Positions 1 to 7,623 of a stretch of DNA of 64,000 nt are shown piece by piece. The stretch lies in the NCBI RefSeq assembly GCF_018736105.1, contig NZ_CP076135.1, forward strand, positions 4,090,001 to 4,154,000, written 5' to 3'. Source of the DNA: Bradyrhizobium sediminis (lineage in GTDB: Bacteria; Pseudomonadota; Alphaproteobacteria; Rhizobiales; Xanthobacteraceae). The translations under genes and the position numbers were made by a program. Positions within the stretch are counted from its first letter, which is position 1, and the number at the start of each line of letters is the position of its first letter. The notes beneath the pieces are model-generated. The model had not been told where the DNA came from. It did no database searches and saw only the letters and a list, made by a program, of their open reading frames with translations.

Positions 1-541
1 CTCCGTAGTAGAAGATTCCGCTTTGCAGCACCCACGCCATCTCGAGCTCGGAAGAACTCGGCTTGCTCTGCTCCGGAAGCCCCGCTTCATGACGGCATTC
101 GTTGACAATGCGTGACAGAATCTTGTCCTCCACCACGCCGATGTACCATCGGTTGATGTCGAGCCCCTTCAGGCCCGCGTAGAAATAGATGCGAAGCCAT
201 TTGCGGGTGAAGATAACGTCGGTGTAGGCGTTGTAGAATTCCTGCAACCGGTCGCGGATCGGCCGGGAGCGATCGGTCAGCAGCTTCTCCCAGCCGGGAT
301 CGAACGGCTCGAGATAGACGGTGCGATAGACTTCCTTGATCAGGTCGTCCTTGCTTGGAAAGTAGCGGTACAAGAGCGGCTGCGTGACGCCGAGCCGCCG
401 CGCCAGATCGCGTGTCCCGCCGTCGAATCCCTCCTCCGAGAAAAACTCGGTGGCCTTGGCCACGAACTCCCGGCGGCGGTCGTCCGGCGACAGCCGCTTC
501 TGCTTGACGCGTGCACGCTTGGGTAACGCTTTCGTGCTCAT
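1..541 (-). CDS. TetR/AcrR-family regulator (3' end outside window)
   Basis: A TetR-type repressor that runs off the left edge, with 180 codons visible. The N-terminal helix-turn-helix is clear: residues 46-61 read LARRLGVTQPLLYRYF, followed by PSKDDLIKEVY, the usual end of the TetR DNA-binding domain. The rest is a helical ligand-binding domain of no recognisable specificity. Its ATG overlaps the stop of the flavin reductase gene (ATGA), so it is the last visible gene of the monooxygenase operon. It probably controls that operon, and two GACCGGTCGA sites upstream of the oxygenase gene are candidate operators. The family assignment is firm; the effector is unknown. Confidence 0.9.
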   Translation of the reverse strand, partial: MSTKALPKRARVKQKRLSPDDRRREFVAKATEFFSEEGFDGGTRDLARRLGVTQPLLYRYFPSKDDLIKEVYRTVYLEPFDPGWEKLLTDRSRPIRDRLQEFYNAYTDVIFTRKWLRIYFYAGLKGLDINRWYIGVVEDKILSRIVNECRHEAGLPEQSKPSSSELEMAWVLQSGIFYYG

Positions 542-1092
542 GGCGGGGCGTCGGGCTTGAGAAACCGGCCATAGCTGCCGCGCGCAAACAACAGCGGCTC
601 TTGCCGGTTGTAGGCATAGGCCTCGACGGCGCCGAGGAAGATCACATGGTCGCCGCCATAGTATCGGTTGGCGGCGCGGCATTGGAAATTCGCAACGCTG
701 TCGGCGAGAACCGGCGCATTGCCGAGGCCCGGCGTCCATTCGACCCCGGCGAACTTGTCTTCCGAGGACTTGGCGAATTTGTTGGCGAGCGCCTGCTGCG
801 ATGCGCCGAGAACATTGACCGCGAAATGGCTGGCGTTCTGGAAGATGCTCAGGCCCTGCGAAAACATCCCCAGACTCCACAGCACCAGCGGCGGATTCAG
901 CGATACCGAGGCGAACGAATTGCAGGTCAGCCCATAAGGCTTTCCGTCGGCGGCGACCGCCGTGATGATGGTGACGCCGGTGGCGTAGGTGCCCAGCGCG
1001 TTGCGAAAGTCCCGGGGATCGATCAACGAGCTGTCGCTGGCCAACTCGTTGGCCGGGTCCCGGTTGATCGGATGCTTGGGCGCGTCGGTCAT
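538..1092 (-). CDS. Flavin reductase of a two-component monooxygenase
   Basis: 184 residues of the flavin reductase-like FMN-binding split-barrel family (HpaC/HsaB type). The family signature near residues 30-75 is visible: a GTYATGVTIITA segment followed by YGLTCNSFASVSLNPPLVLWS. The family uses NAD(P)H to reduce FMN or FAD, which diffuses to a partner oxygenase in the cytoplasm. The partner is almost certainly the oxygenase gene 9 nt upstream. The ATG has a GAGG site 7 nt upstream, and the stop overlaps the regulator start. The reductase role is well supported; flavin and nucleotide preference cannot be read from the sequence. Confidence 0.92.
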   Translation of the reverse strand: MTDAPKHPINRDPANELASDSSLIDPRDFRNALGTYATGVTIITAVAADGKPYGLTCNSFASVSLNPPLVLWSLGMFSQGLSIFQNASHFAVNVLGASQQALANKFAKSSEDKFAGVEWTPGLGNAPVLADSVANFQCRAANRYYGGDHVIFLGAVEAYAYNRQEPLLFARGSYGRFLKPDAPP

Positions 1093-1101
1093 GCGCGGGC
1101 C

Positions 1102-2304
1102 TCAGAGCGTCAGATTTTCGGACGGCAGGCCAAGGGCCACGCGGCCGAAATTGGTGCCAGCCGCGTCGAAATTGAACGCAAGGTGCGAATTGATGGCGTG
1201 GGCGTCGCGGAACTGCCGCTGCAGGGCGCCCGTCGTGAACAAGCCGCGCGCGCCGCTCGCCGAGGACAACAGCGAGACTGCTTCGGTGCATAGATTGACG
1301 GAATAGGCGCCGTCACGCCGCAATCTGGTCTTTTCAGCCATATCCGGAATCTGGCCGGACCTTGCATCGGCCATCGCCTCCAGGCATCGCGAGCGCATGA
1401 TCAGGCGGGCGGCGTCGATCTTCGCGGACGCCTCGGCAATCTTGATCTGCGTGCTCTGGAAGTCACCGAGCTTGGCGCGATTATAGGTCGATGCGCGATG
1501 ACGGGTGATGTCGATATAGTCGTCCAGGCAGGCCTGTGCGTTACCCAGGCCCGCGCCGGAAAGCACATAGGGGAATAACGAGAAGACCGGAAGCGCATAG
1601 AGCGGATTTGGATTGGCGGCGCTGCCAGGGGTCGAACCGCCTGCGAGATCGCCCACCGCAACCGTCATCGGTTCCGCGACGAAGATTTCGGCGACCTCGA
1701 CATCGTTCGATCCGGTTCCCCTCAGCCCGCTCGCATTCCAGGTGTCGGTGACCTTGTAGTCCGTCTTGTGGAGCAGGAATATCCGGTATTCGATACCGTC
1801 GGCTTCATCCTCCGAGGCAACGACGCCGCCGAGCATGTTCCATTCGCTCGAGCCCACTCCCGACGAGAACGGCCAGTGTCCCTGCAGCAGATATCCGCCG
1901 TCGACCTTGCTGGCCCGGCCGGAGGGAAAAATGAAGGAAGATGCGATCAGGGCATCGGCGTTGTTGCTCCAGATCAGGTCCTGAGCGCGCCGATCGAACA
2001 TGCCGAGCATCCAGTGGTGGCTCGCGAGATTGGCGAAATTCCAGGCCACCGACGCATCGCCTTGCGCGAGCACATCGGAGCAATCCACCAGCGCCACATA
2101 GTCCAGCTCGGAACCGCCTACCCGCTTCGGCTGCATGATCCTGAACAAGCCGGCATCATGCAGATCGCGCTCCGTCTCCGGCGGCAAACGCCGCAGCTCT
2201 TCGGTTCTGGAGGCGCGTTCGCGCAAGCGCGGAACGAGCGCTCTGGCGCGGTCGATCATGGCGGCATAGGTGCGGTCGTCCGCGGGCGGACCTGCGTCTG
2301 GCAT
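1102..2304 (-). CDS. Flavin-dependent monooxygenase, oxygenase component (HsaA/HpaB-like, acyl-CoA dehydrogenase fold)
   Basis: 400 residues with the acyl-CoA dehydrogenase fold of group D two-component hydroxylases. The region LLQGHWPFSSGVGSSEW is the segment shared with HsaA (3-HSA hydroxylase of steroid degradation) and with p-hydroxyphenylacetate and indole-type oxygenases. WNASGLRGTGSNDVEV is the conserved mid-domain motif. The C-terminal HLAFNFDAAGTNFG matches the family tail. The frame is open for 31 more codons upstream, but the ATG at 2304 has GGAGGT 9 nt in front and gives the normal length. The enzyme would hydroxylate an aromatic substrate with reduced flavin from the adjacent reductase. 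The substrate (phenolic, steroid ring A or other) cannot be decided. Confidence 0.88.
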   Translation of the reverse strand: MPDAGPPADDRTYAAMIDRARALVPRLRERASRTEELRRLPPETERDLHDAGLFRIMQPKRVGGSELDYVALVDCSDVLAQGDASVAWNFANLASHHWMLGMFDRRAQDLIWSNNADALIASSFIFPSGRASKVDGGYLLQGHWPFSSGVGSSEWNMLGGVVASEDEADGIEYRIFLLHKTDYKVTDTWNASGLRGTGSNDVEVAEIFVAEPMTVAVGDLAGGSTPGSAANPNPLYALPVFSLFPYVLSGAGLGNAQACLDDYIDITRHRASTYNRAKLGDFQSTQIKIAEASAKIDAARLIMRSRCLEAMADARSGQIPDMAEKTRLRRDGAYSVNLCTEAVSLLSSASGARGLFTTGALQRQFRDAHAINSHLAFNFDAAGTNFGRVALGLPSENLTL

Positions 2305-2370
2305 ATTGCCAACACCTCCCATTTGCGCGTCCCTTGCTCTATCTCGCCGGTCGTTGCGGTCTTGAGGTGC

Positions 2371-2422
2371 GACCGGTCGAGCTAAGCAGCAAGTCACTTA
2401 CGAACCGTACTTGACCGGTCGA
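2371..2422. promoter_or_regulatory. Two in-phase GACCGGTCGA sites, candidate TetR operators
   Basis: The decamer GACCGGTCGA occurs at 2371-2380 and again at 2413-2422, with palindromic core GACCGGTC. The copies are 42 bp apart, four helical turns, so both sites face the same side of the DNA. A degenerate third copy, CGCCGGTCGT, lies at 2345-2354. They sit between the oxygenase gene (minus strand) and the dehydrogenase gene (plus strand). Binding by the TetR protein encoded at the end of the operon is an inference. Confidence 0.55.
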
Positions 2423-2514
2423 AACTATCCGATGATTGTTTATCGCCTGATCACTAATTATTCAAGGCGCGGCCGGCGCCGCCCGCAAATTCAACTGGCC
2501 GGGAGCGAACTCGC

Positions 2515-3417
2515 ATGGACAAGACCGTTGGGATCGTTGGGCTTGGTATCATGGGAGGCGCGATCGCCCGCAATCTCGTCGAGCGCGGGTGGCGCGTTGT
2601 CGGCTTTGACATCGACGCCGCACGATGCGCCGAGCTTGCGCGCGACAACGTCATTATCGCCGATAACGCCGGACAGGTCGCGCGCGACGCGCCCATCATC
2701 ATGACCAGCCTTTCCAGTCCCGAGGCGGTCAAGGATGTTGCAGCTACCATCGCCAATTCCGGTCAGACAAAGCGAATTGTGGTCGAACTCTCCACACTCA
2801 GCATCCCCGACAAGCTGTGCTTCGAAGCCATCCTGAACCAGGCTGGCCACGTCGCACTGGATTGCCCGCTGAGCGGAACCGGCGCGCAAGCCAGAAATCG
2901 CGATCTTGTGGTCTATGCCAGCGGCGACAGCGCTGCTATTGCCCGGTGCGCCGATCTGTTCGCCGATTTTGCCAAACAAAGCGCCGATCTCGGCGCCTAC
3001 GGCAATGGCAGCCGGATGAAGTTCATCGCCAATCACCTGGTCGCCATTCACAATGTCGCCGCCGCCGAGGCGATGGTCCTGGCGCAGCGCGCCGGACTCG
3101 ATCCGAAGATGGTGGTCGACATGATCGGTCCCGGCGCCGGCGGCTCGCGAATGTTTCAGATGCGCGCTCCGATGATGGTCGAGGGTGTCTATGAACCCGC
3201 GACCATGAAGGTTTCGACCTGGAAAAAGGACATGGCCATCATCGCCGAGTTCGCCGATGACGTCGGCTGCGCGACCCCGCTGTTTACGCTGACGCAGCCG
3301 GTCTACGCGCAGGCGTTGGCGATGGGGCTCGGAGATCAGGACACCGCATCGGTGTTCGAAGTGTTGAAGAAGACCATCGTCACCGATCCCAAGGCCGGCA
3401 TAGGCCCGCAGCGATAA
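2515..3417 (+). CDS. NAD(P)-dependent beta-hydroxyacid dehydrogenase (3-hydroxyisobutyrate dehydrogenase family)
   Basis: 300 residues, the usual family length. The N-terminal Rossmann motif GLGIMG is at residues 9-14, an acidic FDID follows at the end of strand 2, and DCPLSGTGAQA matches the substrate-binding signature. The catalytic lysine is in GNGSRMKFIANHL at about residue 169. The family oxidises 3-hydroxyisobutyrate, tartronate semialdehyde or related beta-hydroxyacids. The start is an ATG with GGGAG upstream. It is divergent from the monooxygenase operon and could share its operator region. The substrate is not determined; a role in valine or aromatic side-chain catabolism is only possible. 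Confidence 0.9.
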   Translation: MDKTVGIVGLGIMGGAIARNLVERGWRVVGFDIDAARCAELARDNVIIADNAGQVARDAPIIMTSLSSPEAVKDVAATIANSGQTKRIVVELSTLSIPDKLCFEAILNQAGHVALDCPLSGTGAQARNRDLVVYASGDSAAIARCADLFADFAKQSADLGAYGNGSRMKFIANHLVAIHNVAAAEAMVLAQRAGLDPKMVVDMIGPGAGGSRMFQMRAPMMVEGVYEPATMKVSTWKKDMAIIAEFADDVGCATPLFTLTQPVYAQALAMGLGDQDTASVFEVLKKTIVTDPKAGIGPQR

Positions 3418-3492
3418 CTGTGGCCCCGGATTTCGCAAGAGCTCGATCCGGGCTACGTTTCCGTTGCCGCAGGTGGCCGCCTCACCACAACT

Positions 3493-3594
3493 CGTCATCC
3501 TCCGCGAAAGCGGAGGACCCAGTATTCCAGAGGCGCTTGAGATCAATCGAGAGGCCGCGGCGTACTGGGTCGCCCGGTCAAGCCGGGCGATGAC
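3493..3594. repeat. REP-type intergenic palindromic element
   Basis: A composite of two hairpins: TCCTCCGC/GCGGAGGA (3498-3505 with 3510-3517) and CGCCCGG/CCGGGCG around 3571-3589. They are enclosed by ACCCAGTA near 3518 and TACTGGGT near 3563. No coding frame fits. It resembles, from memory, a short element seen many times in Bradyrhizobium genomes; copy number cannot be checked here. Confidence 0.65.
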
Positions 3595-3727
3595 AACGTG
3601 GGGCACCTGTCGCATGCGTGCACGATCCAAATCTGCTGATTCATTTTTCGAACAGCGCGTGTCCGAAGACACAGCTTCACATTCTCGCGGCGCGATGCGC
3701 CCGAGCTTTGCGTCGATGGTCACCCTC

Positions 3728-4165
3728 TGAAAGAAGAGGGCGCAGGGAAGACCGGGTGCGCGCTGCACCCGCGGTCCCGTGTGCAATTGTTATTGGGAAA
3801 AACGCACACGAGCATACAGGTTCAGCGGAGGCAATCCGGCCTTCCCTGCGCAATGGTTCTACGGCTTATTCCGAGCTCTCCCTGGTGACCGGGCTTTCTT
3901 GCCACCATCATCCGCGGGAAGTTTTGCTTCCCGCGAACTTGACGCCAGCGTCGGGGCGTCAGGACCACACGTCTTTGCCGTCCGCTCGAGTCACGCTCGT
4001 CAGTCGCAACTTCCGCGTCCATCGCATCCCACCGCGCGTTCGTGACGATCGCGATCCGCCCCTCTCATCGGGTGAGACGCGCGAAGTCGTAGTGCTGATT
4101 TGCCCGACGGGTTAAGCGGAATCTTGCCCGTCGGGTTGATTTGTCGCACCTGCACCATGAGGTCG
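3728..4165. repeat. Probable long dispersed intergenic repeat
   Basis: This is the rest of a 768-bp gene-free stretch (3418-4185). It has no convincing gene. Segments such as GCGCTGCACCCGCGGTCCCG, the GACGCCAGCGTCGGGGCGTC palindrome at about 3940-3960, and the CCCGACGGGTTAAGC/CTTGCCCGTCGGG pair near 4106-4136 look like a roughly 430-bp interspersed element I associate with Bradyrhizobium and Rhodopseudomonas. That association is recall, not a search result. The boundaries are approximate. Confidence 0.45.
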
Positions 4166-4185
4166 AGAGGGACCTGGGTTTGCCT

Positions 4186-5193
4186 TCAGGCGACCTTCTC
4201 CGGCTGTGCAGGAACGGCGCCGTCGAGAAATCCGACCAGACGCCCGCGGATGATGCGCTCCGCATCCGTCATGATGCGGTCGATCAATTCCTTCACGGTC
4301 GGCACATCCTTGATCAGGCCGACCACCATCCCGCAGCTCCAGGCCCCAGCGTCCATCTCGCCGTCGATCATGACCTTGGGATAGACGCCTGCGACCTCCT
4401 CGTGGATATCGGCGATCTTCAGGCCGGCGCCCTTCTCGCGTTCGATTTCCATCAGGCGGTCGACGGCTTTGTTCTTCAGCACGCGTTCGGTATTCCGGAG
4501 CGCGCGCATCACAAGCCGGGTATCGAGCTCGGAGGCCGCGACCAGCGCCTTCTTGACGTTGTCATGCACCGGCGCTTCCTTGGTCGCGATGAAGCGCGTG
4601 CCCATGTTGATGCCGGCCGCGCCCATCGCCAGCGCCGCCACCAGGCTGCGCGCATCCGCCATGCCTCCCGACGCCACGAATGGAATCTTCAATTCCTCGG
4701 CGGCGCGCGGCAGCAGGATCATGTTCGGCATGTCGTCTTCGCCGGGATGCCCGCCGCATTCGAAGCCGTCGACGCTTACCGCGTCGCAGCCGATCTGCTC
4801 GGCCTTCAGCGAATGCCGGACCGAGGTGCATTTGTGGATGACCTTGATATCAGCGGCCTTCAGCGCCGGCATGTATTGCTCCGGGCTGCGTCCTGCGGTT
4901 TCGACAATCCTGATCCCGCCTTCCCTGATGGCGGCGATGTATTCCGGATAGGGCGGCGCGGCGAAGGTCGGCAGGAATGTCAGGTTCACGCCGAACGGCT
5001 TGTCCGTCATGTCGTGACAGCGCGCGATCTCCTTGGCCAGCAATTCGGGCGTCCGCTGCGTCAGACCGGTGATGATGCCGAGGCCGCCGGCGTTCGACAC
5101 CGCGGACGCCAGCTCCGCGAAGCCGACATAATGCATGCCGCCCTGAATGATGGGATGCTCGATGCCGAACATTTCAGTGATTGCTGTCTTCAC
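4186..5193 (-). CDS. FMN-dependent NADH:quinone reductase, PA1024 type (nitronate monooxygenase fold)
   Basis: 335 residues of the 2-nitropropane dioxygenase/NMO TIM-barrel family. The pattern follows Pseudomonas aeruginosa PA1024, which was re-identified as an NADH:quinone reductase. Shared features are EHPIIQGGMHYVG near the N-terminus, RPFGVN-like KPFGVNLT, VIHKCTSVRHSLKAE, the flavin-proximal FECGGHPGEDD and GINMGTRFIATKE. Many such genes are annotated as nitronate monooxygenase; the PA1024-like motifs make the reductase call better. The start is GTG with GGAGG 5 nt upstream. It stands alone, with 77 nt between its start and the SDR gene upstream. The quinone or electrophile it reduces is not known. 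Confidence 0.82.
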   Translation of the reverse strand: MKTAITEMFGIEHPIIQGGMHYVGFAELASAVSNAGGLGIITGLTQRTPELLAKEIARCHDMTDKPFGVNLTFLPTFAAPPYPEYIAAIREGGIRIVETAGRSPEQYMPALKAADIKVIHKCTSVRHSLKAEQIGCDAVSVDGFECGGHPGEDDMPNMILLPRAAEELKIPFVASGGMADARSLVAALAMGAAGINMGTRFIATKEAPVHDNVKKALVAASELDTRLVMRALRNTERVLKNKAVDRLMEIEREKGAGLKIADIHEEVAGVYPKVMIDGEMDAGAWSCGMVVGLIKDVPTVKELIDRIMTDAERIIRGRLVGFLDGAVPAQPEKVA

Positions 5194-5270
5194 GAATTCC
5201 TCCGGTTCTTCTTACGTGCAATGTCCTGGCAAGCCTATATCACGCTTCGAAGCCCGCGAACGGCGCTCCT

Positions 5271-6008
5271 TCACCACTTCTCGCCAAAGGGGCGTATTTC
5301 CAGTTCAAACGTCCAGGCGCTGCGCGGCTGCCGATAAAGCAGCCAATAGGATTCCGCGACCGACGATGGCGGCATCAGGAGATCGGGGTTATCGAGCGCA
5401 CCCGGCCCCAGCGCCTCGAGCCGCCGCTGGCGCACCCATTCGGTATCGACGCCGGAATCGATGACGAGGTGGGCGACGTGGATATTCCTTGGTCCGAGTT
5501 CGCGCGCCATCGACTGGGCGACGGCGCGCAGGCCGAACTTGGCGCTGGCGAAGGCGGCATAGCCCGATCCGCCGCGCAGGCTCGCGGTCGCGCCGGTGAA
5601 GAAGATATTGCCCTTGCCCCGGGGCAGCATCAGGCGCGCGGCCTCGCGGCCCGCGAGAAAGCCGGAATAGCAGGCCATTTCCCAGACCTTGCGGAACACG
5701 CGCTCGGTGGTGTCCAGAATCGGGAAGTTGACGTTGGCGCCGACGTTGAAGATGCAGACCTCGAGCGGCGCGTGCTTGTCGGCATCCTCCAGGAAGGAGA
5801 CGACTTCCTCTTCCTTGCGCGCATCGAGCGAGCGGGCGTGGATCTCGCCGCCCGCCGCCTCGATCTCCTTCACCAGCGGTTCGAGCTTGGCGCCGTTGCG
5901 GCGTCCGGCGAATACCGTGAAGCCCTCAGAGGCAAACTTCCTGGCGATTTCGCTGCCGATGAAATCACCGGCGCCGATTACGGCCACGGTCGCGTTTCTC
6001 TTCTGCAA
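5271..6008 (-). CDS. Atypical short-chain dehydrogenase/reductase lacking the catalytic tyrosine
   Basis: 245 residues with an SDR Rossmann fold: GAGDFIG for the dinucleotide, NVGANVNFPI in place of NNAG, and FTGATASLRGG before the active site. The catalytic YxxxK is not present in normal form: the segment reads GYAAFASAKFGLRA, so phenylalanine stands where the tyrosine belongs while the lysine is kept. The TTG at 6008 is the best start (GGGAG 7 nt upstream), because coding farther upstream would overlap the isomerase gene. It lies 29 nt after that gene and is probably co-transcribed. The family may bind NAD(P) without ordinary SDR chemistry; function unknown. Confidence 0.8.
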   Translation of the reverse strand: MQKRNATVAVIGAGDFIGSEIARKFASEGFTVFAGRRNGAKLEPLVKEIEAAGGEIHARSLDARKEEEVVSFLEDADKHAPLEVCIFNVGANVNFPILDTTERVFRKVWEMACYSGFLAGREAARLMLPRGKGNIFFTGATASLRGGSGYAAFASAKFGLRAVAQSMARELGPRNIHVAHLVIDSGVDTEWVRQRRLEALGPGALDNPDLLMPPSSVAESYWLLYRQPRSAWTFELEIRPFGEKW

Positions 6009-6037
6009 GGGTCTGCTCCCGGTCAGGTCTAATTCCG

Positions 6038-6694
6038 TCAATTTCTGATCTGCGTCGATGGTGTCGGACCGTCGTCGCGGCTGGTCTGCTCGACAATCGA
6101 TTCCTCGACGTCGCGAAGCTGGTCCTTGCCGAAGAACATTTCGCTTCCGACGAAGAAGGTCGGCGAACCGAAGGCGCCGCGGGCAACGGCATCGTTGGTC
6201 GCTTCGATCAGCCTCTTCTTGACCTCGTCCTGCTGCGCGCGGGCAATCAACCTGTCGATATCGATGCCGGACGAAATGAACGCATTCCGGAAAACCTCGA
6301 GATCGTCCATTTTCTTCGGCTCCTCCCACATGTGATGGTAGGCGGCACGGAAATAGGGTTCGAACGTGCCCTCGAACCGGGCGGCGACGGCGCCCCGCAT
6401 CAGCATCAGCGTGTTGACCGGGAAAAAGGGATTCTGCCTGAACGTCGTGATGTCATGGCGCCGGATGAAGCGCCGGGTCTCCAGCGCATTATATTCGGGT
6501 TTGTTCTTGATGCCGCGGAGCGACTCGAACGGCGACAGGTTGTTGGTGGCCTTGAAGATGCCGCCGAGCAGCACCGGCACATAGTCGAACTTCACCCCGG
6601 TGCGCCGCTCGATGCCGGGCAACGCCTTCTCCGCCAGATAGGCATTCGGGCTACCGAAATCGAACTGAAATTCAACCTTCAGGGGACCTGCCAA
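6038..6694 (-). CDS. 2-hydroxychromene-2-carboxylate isomerase-like protein (DsbA/kappa-GST fold)
   Basis: 218 residues of the thioredoxin-fold family that contains NahD and kappa-class glutathione transferases. The N-terminal FQFDFGSPNAYLAEKALP replaces the CxxC of DsbA, and GAFGSPTFFVGSEMFFGKDQ is the conserved C-terminal cis-proline and substrate segment. In naphthalene-type pathways NahD isomerises 2-hydroxychromene-2-carboxylate with glutathione; many homologues elsewhere have unknown substrates. The TTG start has a GGAGGAGG run just upstream. It is the first gene of a pair with the atypical SDR and is divergent from an HxlR regulator, its likely controller. The family is firm; the substrate is not. 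Confidence 0.85.
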   Translation of the reverse strand: MAGPLKVEFQFDFGSPNAYLAEKALPGIERRTGVKFDYVPVLLGGIFKATNNLSPFESLRGIKNKPEYNALETRRFIRRHDITTFRQNPFFPVNTLMLMRGAVAARFEGTFEPYFRAAYHHMWEEPKKMDDLEVFRNAFISSGIDIDRLIARAQQDEVKKRLIEATNDAVARGAFGSPTFFVGSEMFFGKDQLRDVEESIVEQTSRDDGPTPSTQIRN

Positions 6695-6769
6695 CGAACC
6701 CTCCTCCTGGAGTCATTCTCTCTGACCCGCGGCGGCGATCCGGCCACCGGGCGAGGATCAAGCACTAAA

Positions 6770-6784
6770 GTTCTATAATTGAAC
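6770..6784. promoter_or_regulatory. Inverted repeat, candidate HxlR operator
   Basis: The 15-mer GTTCTATAATTGAAC has arms GTTCTAT and ATTGAAC that pair at six of seven positions. It lies 76 nt upstream of the isomerase start and in the divergent gap shared with the HxlR gene. A second AT-rich palindrome, CTAATTAG, lies at 6861-6868, closer to the regulator. Binding by HxlR is inferred. Confidence 0.4.
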
Positions 6785-6916
6785 TGTCAAGCCGGATGCA
6801 GTTTTCCGACTGCGCCGCATGTTATTTGCCATAATTGGATGGTTGTTCCAAACTTGGTTCCTAATTAGAATGATCTAAAATTGAACCGATTCAGACGGGA
6901 CCGACCGGAGAATGCG

Positions 6917-7435
6917 ATGAAGTGGGATGAACTCGAGGAGGAGCCGTGTTCATTGGCCCGGACGGTCGGGGTAATCGGCGATCGCTGGACCCTGCTGATC
7001 CTGCGCGAATGCTTTCTGCGGACCCGGCGGTTCGAGGGCTTTCAGTCGGCATTGGGCATTACCCGGCACCTGCTCGCGGAGCGCCTGAAGAAACTGGTTC
7101 GCCTCGGCGTGCTGCGCCGGATTCCGTACCAGGAATCGCCGAAACGGCATGAATACATCCTGACCCAGAAGGGCCTCGACCTGTACCCGATCATCATGGC
7201 GATCGTGCATTGGGGCGATACCCACATGGTCGACGAGCGCGGCAGGCCCCTGCTCCATGAGCACAAGAGCTGCGGCAAGATGTTCGATCCGGTGCTGGTC
7301 TGCTCGGAATGCGGCGAGCCCGTCACGGCCAAGGACGTCCACGTGCATCCCGGACCAGGCAAGCGGCAGCCGGCAGGAGCCGCTGCGGAGCTACCCAGGA
7401 TGGTTAAAACGAAAGCCCGCGGCCGCGCGGTCTGA
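6917..7435 (+). CDS. HxlR-family transcriptional regulator
   Basis: 172 residues. The winged helix is classical HxlR: CSLARTVGVIGDRWTLLILR near the N-terminus, then FEGFQSALGITRHLLAERLKKL and a wing ending RHEYILTQKGLDLYPI. The C-terminal extension carries CGKMFDPVLVCSECGEPV, so three cysteines could bind metal or sense redox or electrophiles. The ATG at 6917 with GGAG 6 nt upstream is preferred over an in-frame TTG at 6881. It is divergent from the isomerase/SDR pair and probably regulates it. Effector unknown. Confidence 0.92.
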   Translation: MKWDELEEEPCSLARTVGVIGDRWTLLILRECFLRTRRFEGFQSALGITRHLLAERLKKLVRLGVLRRIPYQESPKRHEYILTQKGLDLYPIIMAIVHWGDTHMVDERGRPLLHEHKSCGKMFDPVLVCSECGEPVTAKDVHVHPGPGKRQPAGAAAELPRMVKTKARGRAV

Positions 7436-7623
7436 CCTTCGGCCGCTGCTTCCGATCGAGCTGCGATCCAGTCCAGGCCGTGAGTAGTCCTCAAGCCAAG
7501 GCAGACTCTTGCTTCGCGCAGACGGCGAACTGCTCGTCATGGTTCGGCGACCAGCGCGGAGCGGGCGTAGTCGGCGCCGCGCGATGCGGCGCGCTGGAAA
7601 TGCCGGCCAGTCAGCGTGGCCAG

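Noticed and set aside
2491..3786. 431-codon open frame on the minus strand over the beta-hydroxyacid dehydrogenase gene
   Set aside because: It is antisense to a clear family member, is rich in Arg/His/Gly as expected of GC-rich shadows, and has no domain.
4186..5193. Calling this gene nitronate monooxygenase
   Set aside because: The motif set follows PA1024, an NADH:quinone reductase. Nitronate oxidation is not supported by context.
4141..5337. 398-codon plus-strand frame over the NADH:quinone reductase gene
   Set aside because: Shadow of a well-supported gene; no recognisable motif.
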